From positions 1 through 13,308 of the forward strand of contig JBFMAE010000035.1 of the NCBI GenBank assembly GCA_040756085.1: a DNA stretch of 13,308 nt, read 5' to 3'. A program made the translations under genes and the position numbers. The DNA is from JBFMAE01 sp040756085. GTDB taxonomy: Bacteria > Desulfobacterota > BSN033 > UBA1163. Positions 1 to 7,261 of the stretch are shown here, one piece after another. Each line of letters starts with the position of its first letter. The stretch's first letter is position 1. Under the pieces are notes generated by a model. The model ran no database searches and had not been told where the DNA came from. It saw nothing but the letters and a program-made list of their open reading frames with translations.

Positions 1-231
1 CACAAAGATAATTTACAGAAGACCTGTGGAACATGTCATCCAGGAGCCTCGGAGAATTTTGCAAAAGGGAAGATCCATATGATGGCATCGATCAAAGGAG
101 AAGACTTTGGGGAAAAGGTAGTCGGTTGGGTAAGGGTCATTTACATCATTCTCATCGTCACCGTCATTGGAGGGATGGTCTTTTTCAACTTCACCGACTG
201 GCTAAGAAAAACGATTGACCGGATACATTAA
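1..231 (+). CDS. Multiheme cytochrome c, C-terminal part with membrane anchor (5' truncated by window edge)
   Basis: The frame is open from base 1 to a TAA at 229-231, giving 76 residues of a longer protein whose start lies outside the window. Visible residues 9-13 are CGTCH, a covalent c-type heme attachment site. After a linker comes one hydrophobic helix at about residues 43-65 (VVGWVRVIYIILIVTVIGG then MVFFNF), followed by a short basic tail ending TIDRIH. A periplasmic heme domain tethered by a C-terminal helix is the natural reading. The cytochrome b gene begins 18 bases downstream, and such cytochrome c/cytochrome b pairs commonly move electrons between the quinone pool and periplasmic carriers. 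The number of hemes cannot be judged from the fragment. An overlapping 61-codon frame at 33-218 is a shadow. Confidence 0.8.
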   Translation, partial: HKDNLQKTCGTCHPGASENFAKGKIHMMASIKGEDFGEKVVGWVRVIYIILIVTVIGGMVFFNFTDWLRKTIDRIH

Positions 232-235
232 AAGT

Positions 236-241
236 GAGGAG
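236..241 (+). promoter_or_regulatory. Ribosome binding site that decides the cytochrome b start
   Basis: GAGGAG at 236-241 lies 8 bases before the ATG at 250. It overlaps the in-frame GTG at 241, so that GTG is unlikely to be the start codon. Confidence 0.65.
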
Positions 242-249
242 TGAGTACT

Positions 250-1092
250 ATGAAAAAGTACCTCAGAATGACATTGAATGAAAGAGTGCAGCACCTCAAC
301 CTATTCATCAACTTTACGATCTTGGTTATCACAGGATTCGCTCTAAAATACCCCGAGGCCTTCTGGGCTTCTCCCATCACGGATGTTCCTTTGGGGATGA
401 CATTTCGAGGTTTCCTGCATCGCCTCTGCGGTATGGCAATATTCACCCTGGGGGGTTATCACATCCTGTATCTTATCTTCACGGAAAGAGGAAGGGGAAT
501 TGCGAAAGATATGATCCCCAGATGGAAGGATGCCAAAGACCTCTGGGAGACCTTGAAGAACAATCTATTCATCAATCGACCTGCCAAAGAGATCAAAATG
601 GGTCGCTTCAATTTCCGGGAAAAGTTTGAATATCTCGGCTTAATCTGGGGAACGCTTGTCATGACCGTGACGGGGTTCATCCTTTGGTTTAAGACAGAAT
701 GGTTGATGTATTTTCCAATGTGGACTTTCGATGTGGCCCGGGCGATTCATTTTTACGAGGCGATTTTAGCTACACTTACCATCATTGTCTGGCATTTCTA
801 TTCTGTCGTCTTCAACCCCGAAGTTTACCCCATGAATTGGGCCTGGATCACAGGGAATCTTACCGAACATGAGATGAAACTGGAGCATGGTCTCGAGTTG
901 GAGAGGATCAGAGCCGAACAGAAGTGGGAGATGAAAGAGTTTGCCGAAGCGGCCGCCATGGGGGGTGGAAGAGTTTACGCCATCCGTCGCGAAAAGGTAG
1001 AGAAGGAAGGAAAAAAACCTTCATCCCTCCGTCGCTTCTATGGTACCGTTCAGGATTTCAATGAGACCATTAAGAATTGGAAGGGAACATAA
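250..1092 (+). CDS. Membrane cytochrome b (cytochrome b/b6, formate dehydrogenase gamma-like)
   Basis: This is a 280-residue membrane protein with four evident hydrophobic segments, at about residues 16-35, 55-77, 128-147 and 168-190. Histidines sit where b-type hemes are usually bound in this superfamily: H15 at the start of helix 1, H57 and H71 in helix 2, and H167 and H182 in helix 4. Two hemes are therefore plausible. The last 80 or so residues form a charged, helix-prone cytoplasmic-type tail rich in Glu, Lys and Arg. The start is placed at ATG 250, not the in-frame GTG at 241, because GAGGAG overlaps that GTG. It follows a membrane-anchored multiheme cytochrome c by 18 bases and precedes a small ORF by 16 bases, so the three are probably one transcript. 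The likely role is quinol oxidation or reduction coupled to the periplasmic cytochrome. Substrate and partners beyond that are inference. Confidence 0.85.
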   Translation: MKKYLRMTLNERVQHLNLFINFTILVITGFALKYPEAFWASPITDVPLGMTFRGFLHRLCGMAIFTLGGYHILYLIFTERGRGIAKDMIPRWKDAKDLWETLKNNLFINRPAKEIKMGRFNFREKFEYLGLIWGTLVMTVTGFILWFKTEWLMYFPMWTFDVARAIHFYEAILATLTIIVWHFYSVVFNPEVYPMNWAWITGNLTEHEMKLEHGLELERIRAEQKWEMKEFAEAAAMGGGRVYAIRREKVEKEGKKPSSLRRFYGTVQDFNETIKNWKGT

Positions 1093-1093
1093 G

Positions 1094-1104
1094 AGGAGGT
1101 GATC
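1094..1104 (+). promoter_or_regulatory. Exceptionally long Shine-Dalgarno sequence
   Basis: AGGAGGTGATC at 1094-1104 is complementary over 11 bases to the usual 3' end of bacterial 16S rRNA (anti-SD GATCACCTCCT). It lies directly after the cytochrome b stop, and the AGGAGG core ends 9 bases before the ATG at 1109. Such a site is strong evidence that the short frame that follows is translated. Confidence 0.75.
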
Positions 1105-1108
1105 GGTC

Positions 1109-1276
1109 ATGTCGGGAAGCCTTAATGAACGGTATGGGCCCTATCCGAAGAAGAAAGAAAAAAGACGTGTCCGAGTTAAAGAGGCCCCATTTTTAAAAAA
1201 AACTAATGATTGGCTGAAGTGGAAGATTGATAACATTGGTGGCCTTTCATTTCGACGCCCATGCTTAGAACATTAA
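1109..1276 (+). CDS. Small basic protein, 55 residues, unrecognised
   Basis: The frame runs from ATG 1109 to TAA 1274-1276. I do not recognise the product. It starts MSGSLNERYGPYPKKK, is very rich in Lys and Arg (a KKKEKRRVRVK stretch around residues 14-24), has a middle segment with two tryptophans (NDWLKWKIDNIGG) and ends RRPCLEH. There is no signal peptide or membrane helix and only one cysteine, so it should be soluble and cytoplasmic, or lie at the inner membrane face. It comes 16 bases after the cytochrome b gene with an 11-base match to the anti-Shine-Dalgarno sequence, and just before the operon's palindromes and terminator. An accessory or assembly subunit of the cytochrome pair is one possibility. 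The C-terminus of a decayed longer gene is another. Function is unknown. Confidence 0.6.
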   Translation: MSGSLNERYGPYPKKKEKRRVRVKEAPFLKKTNDWLKWKIDNIGGLSFRRPCLEH

Positions 1277-1280
1277 TCCA

Positions 1281-1322
1281 AATCCCCCCAATCCCCTTTT
1301 AGAAAAAGGGGATTGGGGGATT
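1281..1322. repeat. Palindromic intergenic element (AATCCCCC/GGGGGATT hairpin)
   Basis: The left arm at 1281-1300 and right arm at 1304-1322 pair over about 19 bp with a single-C bulge and a 3-base loop (AGA). There is no T tract after either arm, so it reads as a REP-like element rather than a classical terminator. It lies 4 bases after the stop of the small ORF and would fold in the 3' end of its mRNA. A degenerate relative of the same style is at 9523-9554. Confidence 0.75.
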
Positions 1323-1350
1323 ATAAATTATAATTCATCATTGTTTTAGG

Positions 1351-1420
1351 CCCTATATATCCTCCAAATCCCACCAACCAAACCCCACCCAAAATGGAGA
1401 GGATATATAGGGTTTTTTTT
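1351..1420 (+). terminator. Rho-independent terminator of the cytochrome operon, large loop
   Basis: CCCTATATATCCTC at 1351-1364 pairs perfectly over 14 bp with GAGGATATATAGGG at 1399-1412. Eight T residues follow at 1413-1420, so it is oriented to stop plus-strand transcription coming from the cytochrome genes. The 34-base loop (1365-1398) is unusually long for a terminator and nearly free of G on the plus strand. The complementary strand carries GGG, GGGG, GG, GG and GGG runs. Confidence 0.75.
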
Positions 1421-1425
1421 CTTTA

Positions 1426-1454
1426 TTGTAAGGGGGAAGAGAACATGCTAATAT
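1426..1454 (+). promoter_or_regulatory. Candidate sigma-70-type promoter for the M48 protease gene
   Basis: TTGTAA at 1426-1431 (-35) and TAATAT at 1449-1454 (-10) are separated by 17 bases, the optimal spacing. It sits right after the terminator of the preceding operon and about 22 bases before the ATG at 1477, which implies a short leader containing the weak AAGG ribosome site at 1465-1468. This is a prediction from consensus only. Confidence 0.45.
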
Positions 1455-1476
1455 AAAAAAATTTAAGGTAGAAAAT

Positions 1477-2886
1477 ATGTCGTATCGAAGAACATTTTTC
1501 ATTTTGACCATCCCTCTTCTCCTTTTCTTCTTCGTCTTTGGAAGTTTTACAAGAGGAGCCTGGGCCATGACGACGGAGGAAGAAAAGAAATTAGGGAAGA
1601 AGATCTTTCTTGAAATGGAGGGGAAAGTAGGGGTGGTGAGGGATTTGACCCTTCAGGCTTTTATAGACAGGATTGGCTATTCGTTAGTTGCCCAGGTCGG
1701 TCCAACCCCTTTCGATTATAAATTCTACCTGATTAATGCGCCCGATCCCAATGCCTATGCCATCCCGGGCGGTTATATTTTCTTAACGACGGGTCTGATC
1801 GTTTTAGCCGATAATGAACATGAGGTGGCAGGAGTGCTGAGCCATGAAATCGCCCATGTTACGGGGAGGCATGTTGCCCAGATGGTGGAGAGATCGAAGC
1901 GGCTTAACATTGCCACCATGGCGGCTATCATTGCAGGGCTTCTTTTAGGCGGGGGGGGGAAAACCTCCGAGGCCATTTCTGCAACCGCAATGGCGACGGC
2001 AGAAGCCCTTGCCCTGAAATACACAAGAGAAATGGAAGTTGATGCGGACCAAAACAGCCTGCAATATATGATCAAAACAGGCTATGATCCCAATGGGATG
2101 ATTACCTTTCTGAACAAAATTTACAAGCTCAGTTTGATCTCAGCACCCAAAATACCCACCTATCTTTCCACCCATCCTGCCATTGAAAATCGAATCTCCC
2201 TCCTGGAAAACCTCCTCCAGACTGGACAAAAACCAACAGGCCCTTTCAAAACGGTTGGAAATTTCAGAAAGTTTCAGGTGAAGGCCTTCGTAGAGGAGAG
2301 AGAACCCCATGTGGCCATTTCCCATTTCCAGTCACTGGTTGATGCCAACCCTCAGGATTTGGACGGGCTCTATGGTTTAGGGCTCGCCTACCGGAAGATG
2401 GGGAGGTTGGATAAGTCGATGAAGATCCTTCAAAATGCCCACTCCTTAGCCCCCAGGGATCTTGACATATTAAGGGAGCTTGGAATCGTTTATTTCCTCT
2501 CCGGGAAGCTGGATCAGGCAATTGAGAAACTTGAGGCAATAAGATCTATCCCCGGGGCGGTTCAGAATAATGATTTATTAGGTCTTTATTACCTCGGAAG
2601 AGGATACCAGGAAAAAGGGGACCTTACGAATGCCCTGCCGATCTTTCTGAAGGTTCGAAAGGCGGTCCCTGAATTTATTGAGGTTCACCTCAACCTCGGA
2701 TCGGTTTATGGAAGAATGGGTCAGAAAGGATTCTCACACTTCTATTTCGGGAAACATTTCAAATTGAGGGGTGATAAAAAGAATGCACTCCTTCATTTCA
2801 GAACAGCCCTGGAATGGCTGGAGCGGGGAAGTCCGGAGAGGGAAGAAGCTCAGCAAGAGATCAGAGAACTGACATTGGCTAAATAA
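1477..2886 (+). CDS. BepA/YfgC-like periplasmic M48 zinc metalloprotease with TPR repeats
   Basis: This is a 469-residue exported protease. Residues 1-30 form a signal peptide with a long hydrophobic core ending in AWA. The M48 peptidase domain spans about residues 34-245. HEIAH at 123-127 supplies two zinc histidines and the catalytic Glu124. Glu187 in the REMEVDAD segment is the expected third ligand, and the STHP motif near 231-234 is also family-typical. From about residue 270 to the end there are TPR-like helical pairs (FQSLVDANPQDLDGLYGLGL, AHSLAPRDLDILRELG and further units). Length and domain order match E. coli BepA, which degrades stalled outer-membrane beta-barrel proteins and aids their assembly. 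An outer membrane is therefore implied. It has its own candidate promoter after a strong terminator, so it appears to be a single-gene unit. A generic M48 protease of another subfamily remains possible. Confidence 0.88.
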   Translation: MSYRRTFFILTIPLLLFFFVFGSFTRGAWAMTTEEEKKLGKKIFLEMEGKVGVVRDLTLQAFIDRIGYSLVAQVGPTPFDYKFYLINAPDPNAYAIPGGYIFLTTGLIVLADNEHEVAGVLSHEIAHVTGRHVAQMVERSKRLNIATMAAIIAGLLLGGGGKTSEAISATAMATAEALALKYTREMEVDADQNSLQYMIKTGYDPNGMITFLNKIYKLSLISAPKIPTYLSTHPAIENRISLLENLLQTGQKPTGPFKTVGNFRKFQVKAFVEEREPHVAISHFQSLVDANPQDLDGLYGLGLAYRKMGRLDKSMKILQNAHSLAPRDLDILRELGIVYFLSGKLDQAIEKLEAIRSIPGAVQNNDLLGLYYLGRGYQEKGDLTNALPIFLKVRKAVPEFIEVHLNLGSVYGRMGQKGFSHFYFGKHFKLRGDKKNALLHFRTALEWLERGSPEREEAQQEIRELTLAK

Positions 2887-2928
2887 TGCAAATTCATTCT
2901 ATGGGCAGGTAAGGAGACCAGTCCCTAT

Positions 2929-3016
2929 CCGTAGGGGCGGCCGACTGTGGCCGCCTGATCCAGGCCTGCAAGCATATCGGTTCAGGGTGGGAGCCCACGG
3001 TGGGGCTCCCCTACGG
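2929..3016 (+). repeat. GTAGGGG element, copy 1 (MITE/REP-like)
   Basis: The 88-bp element begins CCGTAGGGGCGGCC and ends GGCTCCCCTACGG, giving terminal inverted repeats. Internally it has a GGCGGCC/GGCCGCC-type hairpin on the left and a GGGAGCCCAC/GGGGCTCCC hairpin on the right. A shorter copy in the opposite orientation is at 9582-9640; the outer hairpins are shared and the middle differs by about 29 bases. No coding capacity is seen. It fills most of the gap between the M48 protease and the DUF2284 gene, whose ribosome site follows 10 bases later. Confidence 0.75.
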
Positions 3017-3025
3017 AGTTCTTGC

Positions 3026-3032
3026 AAGAGGG
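3026..3032 (+). promoter_or_regulatory. Ribosome binding site supporting ATG 3043
   Basis: AAGAGGG at 3026-3032 lies 10 bases before ATG 3043. It falls inside the extra codons of the alternative in-frame TTG start at 3022, which argues for the ATG. Confidence 0.5.
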
Positions 3033-3042
3033 TGAATGGGAA

Positions 3043-3561
3043 ATGGAGCCATTAGAAATCTATTGCAAAAAGGCATTGGAGATGGGGGTTGATGGAGCAA
3101 AGGTGGTCGATCCTCGATCCGTCGTAACCGCGGAATGGGTGCGGATGAAATGCCAGTTTGGATGCCCCGGTTTTGGGAATAGTCACTGCTGTCCTCCTCA
3201 CACACCTACCCCGGACATCACCCGGAAAGTGATCGATTCTTACCAGAAGGCGATTCTGCTGCATCGACGATTGCAAAAGGGGGAGAGGGCAAAGGGTTTT
3301 AACGAAAGCATCGTCCGTCTGGAAATTGAGATTTTTCTTGATGGCTTCTACAAGGCCTGGAGCATGGGTTCCGGTCCTTGTCGTCTCTGTAAAGATTGTA
3401 ATCTGAGCGAACCCTGTGAGCACGGATTTGAGGCCAGACCTTCGATGGAGGCGTGTGGCATTGATGTTTTCAAGACCGCAAGGGATAATGGATTTTTTAT
3501 CAAAGTGGTAAGAACTCGGGACGAGGAGAGGAATATCTTCGGGCTGGTATTGATGGAATAA
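3043..3561 (+). CDS. DUF2284 family cysteine-rich (predicted metal-binding) protein
   Basis: This 172-residue soluble protein has two cysteine clusters. The first is a CQFGCPGFGNSHCCPP segment at about residues 37-52. The second is CRLCKDCNLSEPCEH at about 115-129, followed by one more cysteine in the EACGID segment. This arrangement is characteristic of DUF2284, whose members are predicted to bind iron-sulfur clusters or other metals and are common in anaerobes. The biochemical activity is not established. There is no signal peptide or membrane helix, so it should be cytoplasmic. The start is placed at ATG 3043 with AAGAGGG upstream; an in-frame TTG at 3022 would add seven residues. It stands alone between a palindromic element and the histidine kinase gene, with 119 bases to the kinase start. 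The 173-codon frame on the opposite strand is a shadow. Confidence 0.85.
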   Translation: MEPLEIYCKKALEMGVDGAKVVDPRSVVTAEWVRMKCQFGCPGFGNSHCCPPHTPTPDITRKVIDSYQKAILLHRRLQKGERAKGFNESIVRLEIEIFLDGFYKAWSMGSGPCRLCKDCNLSEPCEHGFEARPSMEACGIDVFKTARDNGFFIKVVRTRDEERNIFGLVLME

Positions 3562-3680
3562 AATTTGTCCCAACAGAGGATCAAGGGGAATGCCTCCTAT
3601 GGTCGGGATGCTGCTTCCACAGAGGCGTTAGATGAGGTATCACTGACTTCCCTGTGAGGCTCCTTTGGAGAAGTGATCGG

Positions 3681-6374
3681 ATGAGAGAGAAGACAAAAAA
3701 GACGAAGGGAGAGAAGCTGGGGTTCCATCAGGAACTTTCGATCCTCAACGCCATCAGCCAGACCGTCAATCAGTCCATTGATCTCGATGAAATTCTGAAT
3801 AAAAGCTTGGATAAAATGATGGAGATGATAGGAATCCACTCAGCGGGCATCTATCTTTTGGACGAAAAGAATAACAACCTGGTTTTTGTCGCTCACCGTG
3901 GATTTTCCAAAGTCTTTTTGAAAGGAATCAAGCGGATTAAGTTAGGAGAAGGGGTAACAGGGAAAGCGGCCCTTTCGGGTGAGCCTGTGTTCATTGAAGA
4001 GTATCCCGGTCATTCAGATGCCATTCCCCTGGCGATTGAAGAAGGGGTAAAATCCCTGGCGGTCATCCCTCTGAAGTCAAGGAATAAGGTCTATGGAACC
4101 TTAAATATCGCAAAGAAAGAATGGTCTGAGATCACGCCATTTGAAAAGAATCTCTTCAACTCCATCGGCCAGATCATCAGCGGTGCGATGGAGAGGGCTT
4201 CTCTCTATGCAGAGAATGTCAAACGGTTAGAAGAACAGAAGACCCTCTATTCTATCAGCCAGGAGATTGCCTCCAAACTGGAATTGGATGTGATCCTTCA
4301 AAAAATCATTGGGTGCGCAGTTGAACTCTTGGGGGTAGAGGCAGGAGAAATTACCCTCTGGGACAATCGAAAGCAGAACTACACCACTGCAATCGTTCAC
4401 GGATTACCGGAGTTCATGATTGGAAGGGAGTTCAGTCCTCCCTGGAATGGTATTGTCGGAGAGATTATAACAATAAAAGCCCCTGTCCTCTACAAGGATT
4501 ATGAACACCATCCCAACCGATTGAAGGAGTTGGACTCCTACCACTTCAAGGAGGTTTTGGGCGTTCCATTAATTGTCAGAGAGATGATCATTGGAACCAT
4601 GGTGATAGGGACTTCTGATCCTGACAAGCATTTTCAAAAAAATGAGATCGACCTTCTCTTCAATTTCGCCCATCAGGCCGCCATTGCGATTGGAAATGCC
4701 AAACTCTATGAAGATTCTTTGGCCAAGATCAAACAATTGACAACCCTCCATGAGATCGGAAAAACCCTCTCCTCCACGCTCGATCTCGATGAATTACTTA
4801 AAAAAGCTTTGGAACTCCTGAGGGACCGCTTTGGTTATCCATTGTGTCTCATTCTTTTATTCGATAAGGCAAAGAATGAACTCTATATTAAACAGATCAT
4901 TGGAAGGAGCTTTGAAGAAGTCAAGGATGTTCGATTTAGGGTCGGTGTGGATGGCATTGTGGGATGGGTGGCCGAGGCAGGTGAGCCCCTTTATGTTCCA
5001 GATGTGTCAAAAGATCCTCGATATATTTCCGGATTGCCCAACATCAGATCAGAGGCAGCCTTTCCCCTTAAGATAAGGGATCGGGTGATCGGAGTTCTGG
5101 ATATCGAGAGCTATGAACTTAACGGATTCGACGAAGAGGATCTGAATCTCCTCTCCTCCTTAGCCGGTCAGGTGAGCATTTCTATTGAAAATGCACAGCT
5201 CTTCTCTGACCTTAAACAGATTCTCAGAGAATTGAAGCAAGCCCAGGATCAGATCGTCCAGACCGAAAAATTGAAGGCGATGGGAGAGATGGCGAGTGGG
5301 GTGGCTCACGATTTCAATAATGTTCTGGCCGTGATCCTCGGGAACATACAGCTTCTCCTCCACCAGTTGGATCATCTCAGCCCGGATGAGATTCGTGAGC
5401 GGTTGAGGACCATTGAACGCTCCTCAAAGGATGGTGCAGAGACCGTCCGCCGGATACAGGAATTTACAGGGGTGAGAAGAGATAAAGAATTTACTTCACT
5501 CTCCCTCAATGATATCGTCGAGGAAGTCGTTACCGTTACCCAGCCCCGCTGGAAAGACCAGCCGCAAAAGAAAGGGATACAGATCGAATTAATCAAGAAG
5601 TTAGAGGATATCCCTCTGATCATGGGAAATCCGCCAGAGTTGAAGGAGGTATTGACCAATATTATTTTCAATGCCGTGGATGCGATACCCGAGGGTGGGA
5701 AGATCACCATCTCGACACAAGCTCAAACGGATGACTGGATGGAGATGAGGGTTATGGATACGGGGATCGGAATGACGGAAGAAGTTAAGAAGAGGATTTT
5801 CGATCCATTCTTCACCACTAAAGGAGTGACCAATTCCGGGTTGGGGATGAGCGTCTCCTATGGGATTGTGAGGCGCCATGGAGGAGAGATCTTGGTGGAG
5901 AGTGAACCCGGGAAGGGAACCACCTTCATTATTCATCTGCCGATTGGTTACGGGGAGGAAAAACCCGAGGAGAAGGTATTCAAACCTGTTAAAGAGGCGT
6001 GTTCAGCAAAGATCCTGGTGATCGACGACGAGGATTCTGTCCGGGACATCCTCTCTCGGATGTTGAAGGCCAAAGGTCATCAGGTTGTGGTTGCTTCCGA
6101 TGGGGAGGAGGGAATTGAACGATTCAAAAATGAAAAATTTGATCTGGTCTTCACCGACCTCGGGATGCCAAAAATATCGGGATGGGAAGTGGGCAAGGCC
6201 ATCAAAGGGATGAATCCGAAAGTACCCGTCGCCATGATCACCGGATGGGGAATAGAGTTGACTAGAGGGAAGATGAGTGAAAACGGGATCGATCTCATCG
6301 TCTCCAAACCCTTCAACTTTGACCGGGTGATTCAGTTGGTCTCTGAAGCCATGGAGTTGAAGGAGAAGATGTAA
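3681..6374 (+). CDS. Triple-GAF hybrid sensor histidine kinase with C-terminal receiver domain
   Basis: This is an 897-residue cytoplasmic signalling protein with no membrane helices. Three GAF-type sensor domains lie at about residues 20-175, 195-345 and 365-510, each preceded by a similar LDEILNK/LDVILQK/LDELLKK helix. A short coiled linker follows. The dimerisation and phosphoacceptor region contains His543 in the AHDFNN motif. The ATP-binding domain spans about 620-757, with the N box at Asn664, DTGIGM at 693-698, FDPFFTTK and GLGMSVSYG. The receiver domain (about 776-892) has acidic residues at 782-784, phosphoacceptor Asp826 in FTDLGMP, Thr854 and Lys876. Phosphotransfer from His to the internal Asp is expected; the signal bound by the GAFs and the downstream partner are unknown. 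The start is placed at ATG 3681, with GGAG at 3667-3670; a GTG at 3654 would add nine residues but has no well-spaced ribosome site. No response regulator with an output domain is in the window. Confidence 0.9.
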   Translation: MREKTKKTKGEKLGFHQELSILNAISQTVNQSIDLDEILNKSLDKMMEMIGIHSAGIYLLDEKNNNLVFVAHRGFSKVFLKGIKRIKLGEGVTGKAALSGEPVFIEEYPGHSDAIPLAIEEGVKSLAVIPLKSRNKVYGTLNIAKKEWSEITPFEKNLFNSIGQIISGAMERASLYAENVKRLEEQKTLYSISQEIASKLELDVILQKIIGCAVELLGVEAGEITLWDNRKQNYTTAIVHGLPEFMIGREFSPPWNGIVGEIITIKAPVLYKDYEHHPNRLKELDSYHFKEVLGVPLIVREMIIGTMVIGTSDPDKHFQKNEIDLLFNFAHQAAIAIGNAKLYEDSLAKIKQLTTLHEIGKTLSSTLDLDELLKKALELLRDRFGYPLCLILLFDKAKNELYIKQIIGRSFEEVKDVRFRVGVDGIVGWVAEAGEPLYVPDVSKDPRYISGLPNIRSEAAFPLKIRDRVIGVLDIESYELNGFDEEDLNLLSSLAGQVSISIENAQLFSDLKQILRELKQAQDQIVQTEKLKAMGEMASGVAHDFNNVLAVILGNIQLLLHQLDHLSPDEIRERLRTIERSSKDGAETVRRIQEFTGVRRDKEFTSLSLNDIVEEVVTVTQPRWKDQPQKKGIQIELIKKLEDIPLIMGNPPELKEVLTNIIFNAVDAIPEGGKITISTQAQTDDWMEMRVMDTGIGMTEEVKKRIFDPFFTTKGVTNSGLGMSVSYGIVRRHGGEILVESEPGKGTTFIIHLPIGYGEEKPEEKVFKPVKEACSAKILVIDDEDSVRDILSRMLKAKGHQVVVASDGEEGIERFKNEKFDLVFTDLGMPKISGWEVGKAIKGMNPKVPVAMITGWGIELTRGKMSENGIDLIVSKPFNFDRVIQLVSEAMELKEKM

Positions 6375-6383
6375 CTCCACAAT

Positions 6384-6530
6384 TACCAAATCCCAAGCTC
6401 CAATAATCAAATAATAACCAAAAATCCAATGACCGAAATTTAAAAAAGACCCTTTTGATAGCTATTTTGCTGTTTTGGGTATTGGTTATTGGAGCTTATT
6501 TGGGCTTTGGAATTTGGTTATTGGGATTTT
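6384..6530. repeat. AT-rich inverted repeat (CCAATAACCAAAT type), left flank of the radical SAM gene
   Basis: The whole gap between the kinase and the radical SAM gene is repetitive. AGCTCCAATAATCAA at 6396-6410 pairs with TTGGTTATTGGAGCT at 6482-6496 with one mismatch. Degenerate CCAATAACCAAA words continue outward to both ends of the gap. The unpaired centre at about 6434-6475 includes TTTAAAAAAGACCC. A related element follows the same gene at 7262-7372. No T tract suitable for a terminator was seen. Confidence 0.65.
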
Positions 6531-6532
6531 AA

Positions 6533-7258
6533 ATGTACGATGCAATCGAATTGGCTGAAAAGATAAGAGAAGTCATTGAATCCGGAGAGAAAAGAAAGTA
6601 CTATCGATTCCGTCCTGCCCCTTTTTATGGAGGAATTGCTACTGCGGACTGTGTGGGATGTTGCTTAAGATGCCTCTTTTGCTGGTCCTGGCATATCCTC
6701 CTTCAACCCGAAAAGGTTGGGCGGTTCTATTCACCGGAGGAGGTGGCCCGAAATCTCACCTCCATCGTCAGGAAGAAGGGATTTCATCAAGTCCGGATAA
6801 GCGGCAACGAACCCACCCTTCATCGTTCTCACCTCCTAAAAGTCCTCGAACTCGTCCCCAAAGAAATTCGTTTCATCCTGGAAACCAATGGGATCTTGAT
6901 CGGCTATGATCCTTCATATGCAAAAGACCTTTCCCGTTTCCCTCATCTCTATGTTCGGGTAAGCCTAAAAGGAGCCTCCTCCGAGGATTTTTCACGATTA
7001 ACCCAGACAAAGCCCGAAGGATTCGATTACCAATTGAAAGCATTGGAACACCTGGTGGAGGAAGGGGTGGATTGTTTCCCTGCAGTGATGGCGAATTTTT
7101 CTTCACAGGAGGAGATAAAGAAGTTGAGGCAGAGATTAAAGGGGATCCGATCCGATTTCGAAGACTTCGAAGAAGAAGAATTGATCCTCTACCCCTTTGT
7201 TTTAGACCATATCCAGAAAGCAGGTTTGGAATGGACTGGTGGCTGCATACCTGGATAG
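6533..7258 (+). CDS. Radical SAM superfamily protein, function unassigned
   Basis: This 241-residue cytoplasmic protein carries the radical SAM signature CxxxCxxC as Cys43, Cys47 and Cys50 (CLRCLFC), which binds the 4Fe-4S cluster that cleaves S-adenosylmethionine. The preceding IATADCVG and following WSWHILLQPEKVGRFYSPEE are typical of the MoaA/PflA-like branch. SGNEPTLHR near residue 90 is the SAM-contact GGEP-equivalent, and LETNGILIG near 117-125 is the next beta strand. There is no SPASM-type extra cluster domain, although one cysteine lies close to the C-terminus (GGCIPG). No substrate can be assigned. The ATG follows directly on the right arm of an AT-rich repeat, without a clear Shine-Dalgarno sequence. 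The family-typical N-terminal segment KYYRFRPAPFYGG supports this start. Frames at 6658-6909 and 7072-7266 are shadows. Confidence 0.85.
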   Translation: MYDAIELAEKIREVIESGEKRKYYRFRPAPFYGGIATADCVGCCLRCLFCWSWHILLQPEKVGRFYSPEEVARNLTSIVRKKGFHQVRISGNEPTLHRSHLLKVLELVPKEIRFILETNGILIGYDPSYAKDLSRFPHLYVRVSLKGASSEDFSRLTQTKPEGFDYQLKALEHLVEEGVDCFPAVMANFSSQEEIKKLRQRLKGIRSDFEDFEEEELILYPFVLDHIQKAGLEWTGGCIPG

Positions 7259-7261
7259 CTC

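Noticed and set aside
33..218. 61-codon plus-strand frame at the window start
   Set aside because: It overlaps the frame-1 reading that contains a CxxCH heme site and a membrane helix; the product is low-complexity His/Arg-rich and looks like a shadow.
1281..1322. Rho-independent terminator at the GGGG/CCCC hairpin
   Set aside because: The stem is strong but no T tract follows on either strand; a proper terminator lies 30 bases further on.
3052..3573. 173-codon minus-strand frame
   Set aside because: It mirrors the DUF2284 gene, whose two cysteine clusters identify the real frame.
3589..3629. 8-bp inverted repeat (AATGCCTC/GAGGCGTT) before the histidine kinase gene
   Set aside because: It is short, contains a non-Watson-Crick pair, has a long loop and no T tract; there is not enough to call a terminator or operator.
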